Of a DNA stretch of 43,330 nt, positions 41,089-43,330 are shown piece by piece. The translations under genes were made by a program, and so were the position numbers. Every line of letters begins with the position of its first letter. Positions within the stretch are counted from its first letter, which is position 1. The notes beneath the pieces are model-generated. The model was not told where the DNA came from, ran no database searches, and saw nothing but the letters and a program-made list of their open reading frames with translations. The stretch lies in contig JANYGP010000010.1 in the NCBI GenBank assembly GCA_025362315.1, positions 1-43,330 of the forward strand, written 5' to 3'. This DNA is from Polaromonas sp. Lineage in GTDB: Bacteria; Pseudomonadota; Gammaproteobacteria; Burkholderiales; Burkholderiaceae_C.

Positions 41089-42231
41089 ATGCTCAACATC
41101 GGGCCGCCCCAAGGAGCGAACGCCCCCTTGGAGGGGCAGGGAGTTAGGCGAACTGTGCCAACGCCTGAACAGTCTGAAGACCAGCAGGGGCCGCGGGACT
41201 GGCTTGGCCAGACCGCAGGCGCAGCGGCCTCCTCGGGGGGCAGGGCGTTACACGAAGTGAACAACCGTGGGGGCAAGTCTGTAAAGGTGCAGAGGCGCCC
41301 TGTGCATGGGGTGTTGCTGCTTGACAAACCCATTGGCCTTTCCAGCAACCAGGCGTTGCAGAAAGCAAAGTGGTTGCTGCGCGCTGACAAAGCGGGGCAT
41401 ACGGGCACGCTGGATCCATTGGCTACGGGGGTGTTGCCGCTGTGCTTTGGTGCAGCTACCAAGTTCAGCCAGATTCAACTCGATGCTGACAAGACGTATG
41501 AAGCGGTTTTGCTTTTGGGCTTGAAAACTACCACGGGTGACGCAGAAGGTGATGTGATTGAAACCCGGCCTGTGCCCGATATCACGCCTGAGTTACTTAA
41601 AAAATTAACGAAGCAATTCACTGGCCCAATTGCGCAAATCCCGCCGATGTATTCAGCGTTGAAGAAAGACGGCAAAGCCTTGTACGAATACGCACGCAAA
41701 GGCGAAGACATCGAACGGGAAGCCAGAAATATTGTTATTTATGAATTAAATATGGCTCTAGCCATCGATATACGGGCGCAAGCAGCTATTAAATTAATAG
41801 TGAAGTGCAGCAAGGGCACGTATATCCGCACGCTGGGTGAAGACATTGGAGAAGCCATTGGTTGCGGTGCGCACTTGGGATCGTTGCGCCGTATTGAAAC
41901 TGGTGGCTACACAGCTCATCAGTGCATCAGCTTGCCAGATCTTGAAGCCCTCAGTGAAGCAGGCCGTGACGCACGCCTGCTGCCGCCGCAATCGCTGGTG
42001 GCCAGCTACCCGTCTGTCACATTGGATGCCGACAATGCAGGGCGCTTCCTGAGCGGTTTGCGGCGGCGTGGCACACCCGGCCAGTGGGGCAAAGACGCCC
42101 CGCTGGTGCAGGTTTTTGGATCGGACCCGATCGCGTTTTTGGGCTCAGCCCACATCACCGCTGATGAGTTGATTCCCCAACGTCTTTTGTCACCGATTGA
42201 AGTGCAAGATATTTTACAAGCTGCCCATTGA
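41089..42231 (+). CDS. truB: tRNA pseudouridine(55) synthase TruB, start uncertain
   Basis: TruB makes pseudouridine 55 in the T arm of tRNAs. The core begins RRPVHGVLLLDKPIGLSSNQ, with the catalytic Asp in KAGHTGTLDPLATGVLPLC and then CSKGTYIRTLGEDIGEAIGC, so the enzyme looks intact. Two oddities. The first 66 codons from ATG 41089 come mostly from a 175-bp repeat lying between rbfA and truB; the likely original start is GTG 41287 (VQRRPVHG). Also, residues about 222-238 (MALAIDIRAQAAIKLIV) just before CSKGTY are encoded by the dispersed repeat at 41745-41801, making this strand-loop about four residues longer than usual. The 3' end includes a C-terminal RNA-binding domain (DNAGRFLSGLRRRG...). 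Full-length frame is 380 residues; from the GTG it is 314, close to the family norm. Confidence 0.93.
   Translation: MLNIGPPQGANAPLEGQGVRRTVPTPEQSEDQQGPRDWLGQTAGAAASSGGRALHEVNNRGGKSVKVQRRPVHGVLLLDKPIGLSSNQALQKAKWLLRADKAGHTGTLDPLATGVLPLCFGAATKFSQIQLDADKTYEAVLLLGLKTTTGDAEGDVIETRPVPDITPELLKKLTKQFTGPIAQIPPMYSALKKDGKALYEYARKGEDIEREARNIVIYELNMALAIDIRAQAAIKLIVKCSKGTYIRTLGEDIGEAIGCGAHLGSLRRIETGGYTAHQCISLPDLEALSEAGRDARLLPPQSLVASYPSVTLDADNAGRFLSGLRRRGTPGQWGKDAPLVQVFGSDPIAFLGSAHITADELIPQRLLSPIEVQDILQAAH
41101..41275. repeat. About 175-bp repeat element at the rbfA/truB junction
   Basis: It contains a strong hairpin (CCCCAAGG pairing with CCTTGGAGGGG at 41107-41136) and ends CGGGGGGCAGGGCGTTACAC, GAAGTGAACA and CGTGGGGGC. 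I recall this string from many Comamonadaceae intergenic regions. No second copy is in the window. It remains open in the truB frame. Confidence 0.65.
41745..41801 (+). repeat. Dispersed repeat copy inside truB
   Basis: TATGGCTCTAGCCATCGATA, then TACGGGCGCAAGCAGCTATT and AAATTAATAGT; the clearest copy in a coding region. It is in frame, and its 3' palindrome CTATTAAATTAATAG is intact. Confidence 0.8.
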
Positions 42232-42277
42232 AGAAGCACTGAATTTTCACGTTTTAGTTTTTAGAAGAAAGTCCATC

Positions 42278-43330
42278 ATGACCGTTAAACAGATCCGAAA
42301 TATTGCCATCATCGCCCACGTTGACCATGGCAAAACCACCATGGTTGACCAGCTGCTGCGCCAGTCTGGCACATTCGCTGAGCACGAAAAAGTTGTTGAC
42401 ACCGTGATGGACAACAACGCGATTGAAAAAGAACGCGGCATTACCATTCTGGCTAAAAACTGCGCCGTGACCTGGGAAGGCACGCACATCAACATTGTCG
42501 ACACCCCGGGCCACGCCGACTTCGGCGGTGAAGTTGAACGTGCACTGTCAATGGTTGACGGCGTGGTGCTGCTCATCGACGCGCAAGAAGGCCCGATGCC
42601 ACAAACCCGTTTTGTGACTAAAAAGGCTTTGGCTTTAGGTCTCAAGCCAATTTTGGTCGTCAACAAAGTCGACAAGCCAGGCGCTCGCCCCGACTTCGTC
42701 GTCAATGCCGCCTTTGACTTGTTCGACAAGCTAGGCGCAACTGATGAGCAGTTGGACTTTCCGGTCGTGTATGCATCCGGTATCAATGGGTGGTCTTCAC
42801 TGGTTGAAGGCCCGCCCAACGAGCAATGGGGCCCTGATATGTCAGCGCTGTTCAACACCGTACTCGAGCATGTGCCCGCGCAAAAGGGCGACCCCGCTGC
42901 GCCGCTGCAGCTGCAAATTTCTGCCCTCGACTTTTCGACCTTCGTCGGCCGCATCGGCGTTGGCCGTATCAGCCAGGGCACCATCAAACCGATGATGGAC
43001 GTGGTGGTGATGGAAGGCCCGGACGGCAAAGCTGTTAAGGGCCGCGTGAATCAGGTGCTGACTTTCCAGGGCCTGGAGCGTGTGCAGGCCACTGAGGCCG
43101 GCCCGGGCGAAATCGTGCTGATCAACGGCATTGAAGGCGTCGGTATCGGCGTGACGATTACCGACCCGGTAACACCTGCACCGCTACCCATGCTCAAGGT
43201 TGACGAGCCAACGCTGACGATGAACTTTTGCGTCAACACCAGCCCGCTGGCCGGGCGTGAAGGCAAGTACGTCACCAGCCGCCAGATCTGGGATCGTCTG
43301 CAAAAAGAGCTGCAGCACAACGTCGCGTTG
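42278..43330 (+). CDS. typA: GTPase TypA/BipA, 3' end outside window
   Basis: The first 351 codons of the ribosome-associated translational GTPase BipA/TypA (about 600 residues in full), which helps 50S assembly and stress adaptation. G1 AHVDHGKT is at residues 13-20, the switch region is [16 protein letters not shown]3 is [12 protein letters not shown] and G4 is [12 protein letters not shown]. The domain II start [17 protein letters not shown] and domain III stretch [20 protein letters not shown] are present. The start is supported by AGAAGAAAG just upstream. The frame is open to the last base. Confidence 0.96.
   Translation, partial: MTVKQIRNIAIIAHVDHGKTTMVDQLLRQSGTFAEHEKVVDTVMDNNAIEKERGITILAKNCAVTWEGTHINIVDTPGHADFGGEVERALSMVDGVVLLIDAQEGPMPQTRFVTKKALALGLKPILVVNKVDKPGARPDFVVNAAFDLFDKLGATDEQLDFPVVYASGINGWSSLVEGPPNEQWGPDMSALFNTVLEHVPAQKGDPAAPLQLQISALDFSTFVGRIGVGRISQGTIKPMMDVVVMEGPDGKAVKGRVNQVLTFQGLERVQATEAGPGEIVLINGIEGVGIGVTITDPVTPAPLPMLKVDEPTLTMNFCVNTSPLAGREGKYVTSRQIWDRLQKELQHNVAL

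Noticed and set aside
1..43330. CRISPR arrays, tRNA or rRNA genes, integrase or transposase genes
   Set aside because: I looked for regularly spaced repeats, T-arm GGTTCGAATC-like motifs and DDE or tyrosine-recombinase motifs and saw none.

Overview
The window reads as chromosomal DNA of a betaproteobacterium, order Burkholderiales, most probably Comamonadaceae (Polaromonas/Rhodoferax-like). This rests on protein character, a Bug-type tripartite tricarboxylate transporter set, a zapB-like/zapA/6S RNA block, the rimP-nusA-infB-rbfA-truB order, and dispersed short repeats that I recall from that family. The assignment is inference; no 16S gene is present.

Layout. 1-2.7 kb: 3' part of an error-prone DNA polymerase (dnaE2/imuC) carrying an in-frame palindromic repeat. 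2.7-3.5 kb: a VapBC-type toxin-antitoxin pair with a frameshift in each gene. 3.6-5.7 kb: a SWIB protein with a histone-like tail, an RraA-family protein and a TauE/SafE exporter. 5.8-12.2 kb: a plus-strand operon of tctC-tctB-tctA, a FAH-family hydrolase, a ketopantoate-reductase-like enzyme and an acyl-CoA ligase; together they look like import and breakdown of an organic acid. 12.2-13.4 kb: a branched-chain-amino-acid-type binding protein broken by a 10-bp tandem duplication. 13.5-14.2 kb: 6S RNA, zapA and a zapB-like gene.

14.3-20.8 kb: a cobalamin riboswitch followed by a TonB receptor, a signal-less BtuF-like protein, cobU and btuF-btuC-btuD, tightly overlapped; this is a B12 uptake and corrinoid salvage operon. 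20.8-31.8 kb: a large minus-strand sugar operon (sugar-acid dehydratase, HpcH/HpaI aldolase, ABC importer, Gfo/Idh oxidoreductase, aldose 1-epimerase, SDR dehydrogenase) with a divergent LacI-family regulator and a perfect 14-bp palindromic operator between them. It fits a non-phosphorylative sugar oxidation route. 32-35.4 kb: PhoD-type phosphatase, a decayed amino-acid permease and serB. 35.4-43.3 kb: the conserved translation/transcription operon rimP-nusA-infB-rbfA-truB, starting from a strong promoter followed at once by a terminator-like hairpin, then the 5' part of typA/bipA.

The most unusual aspect is the activity of short dispersed repeats. A roughly 55-bp element appears about six times, four of them within reading frames (cobU, the btuC/btuD junction, an SDR gene, truB). 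Two other repeat types lie in frame in dnaE2 and at the start of truB. Four loci (vapB, vapC, the livK-like gene, an APC permease) carry clear inactivating lesions, so the region shows ongoing gene decay beside intact operons.
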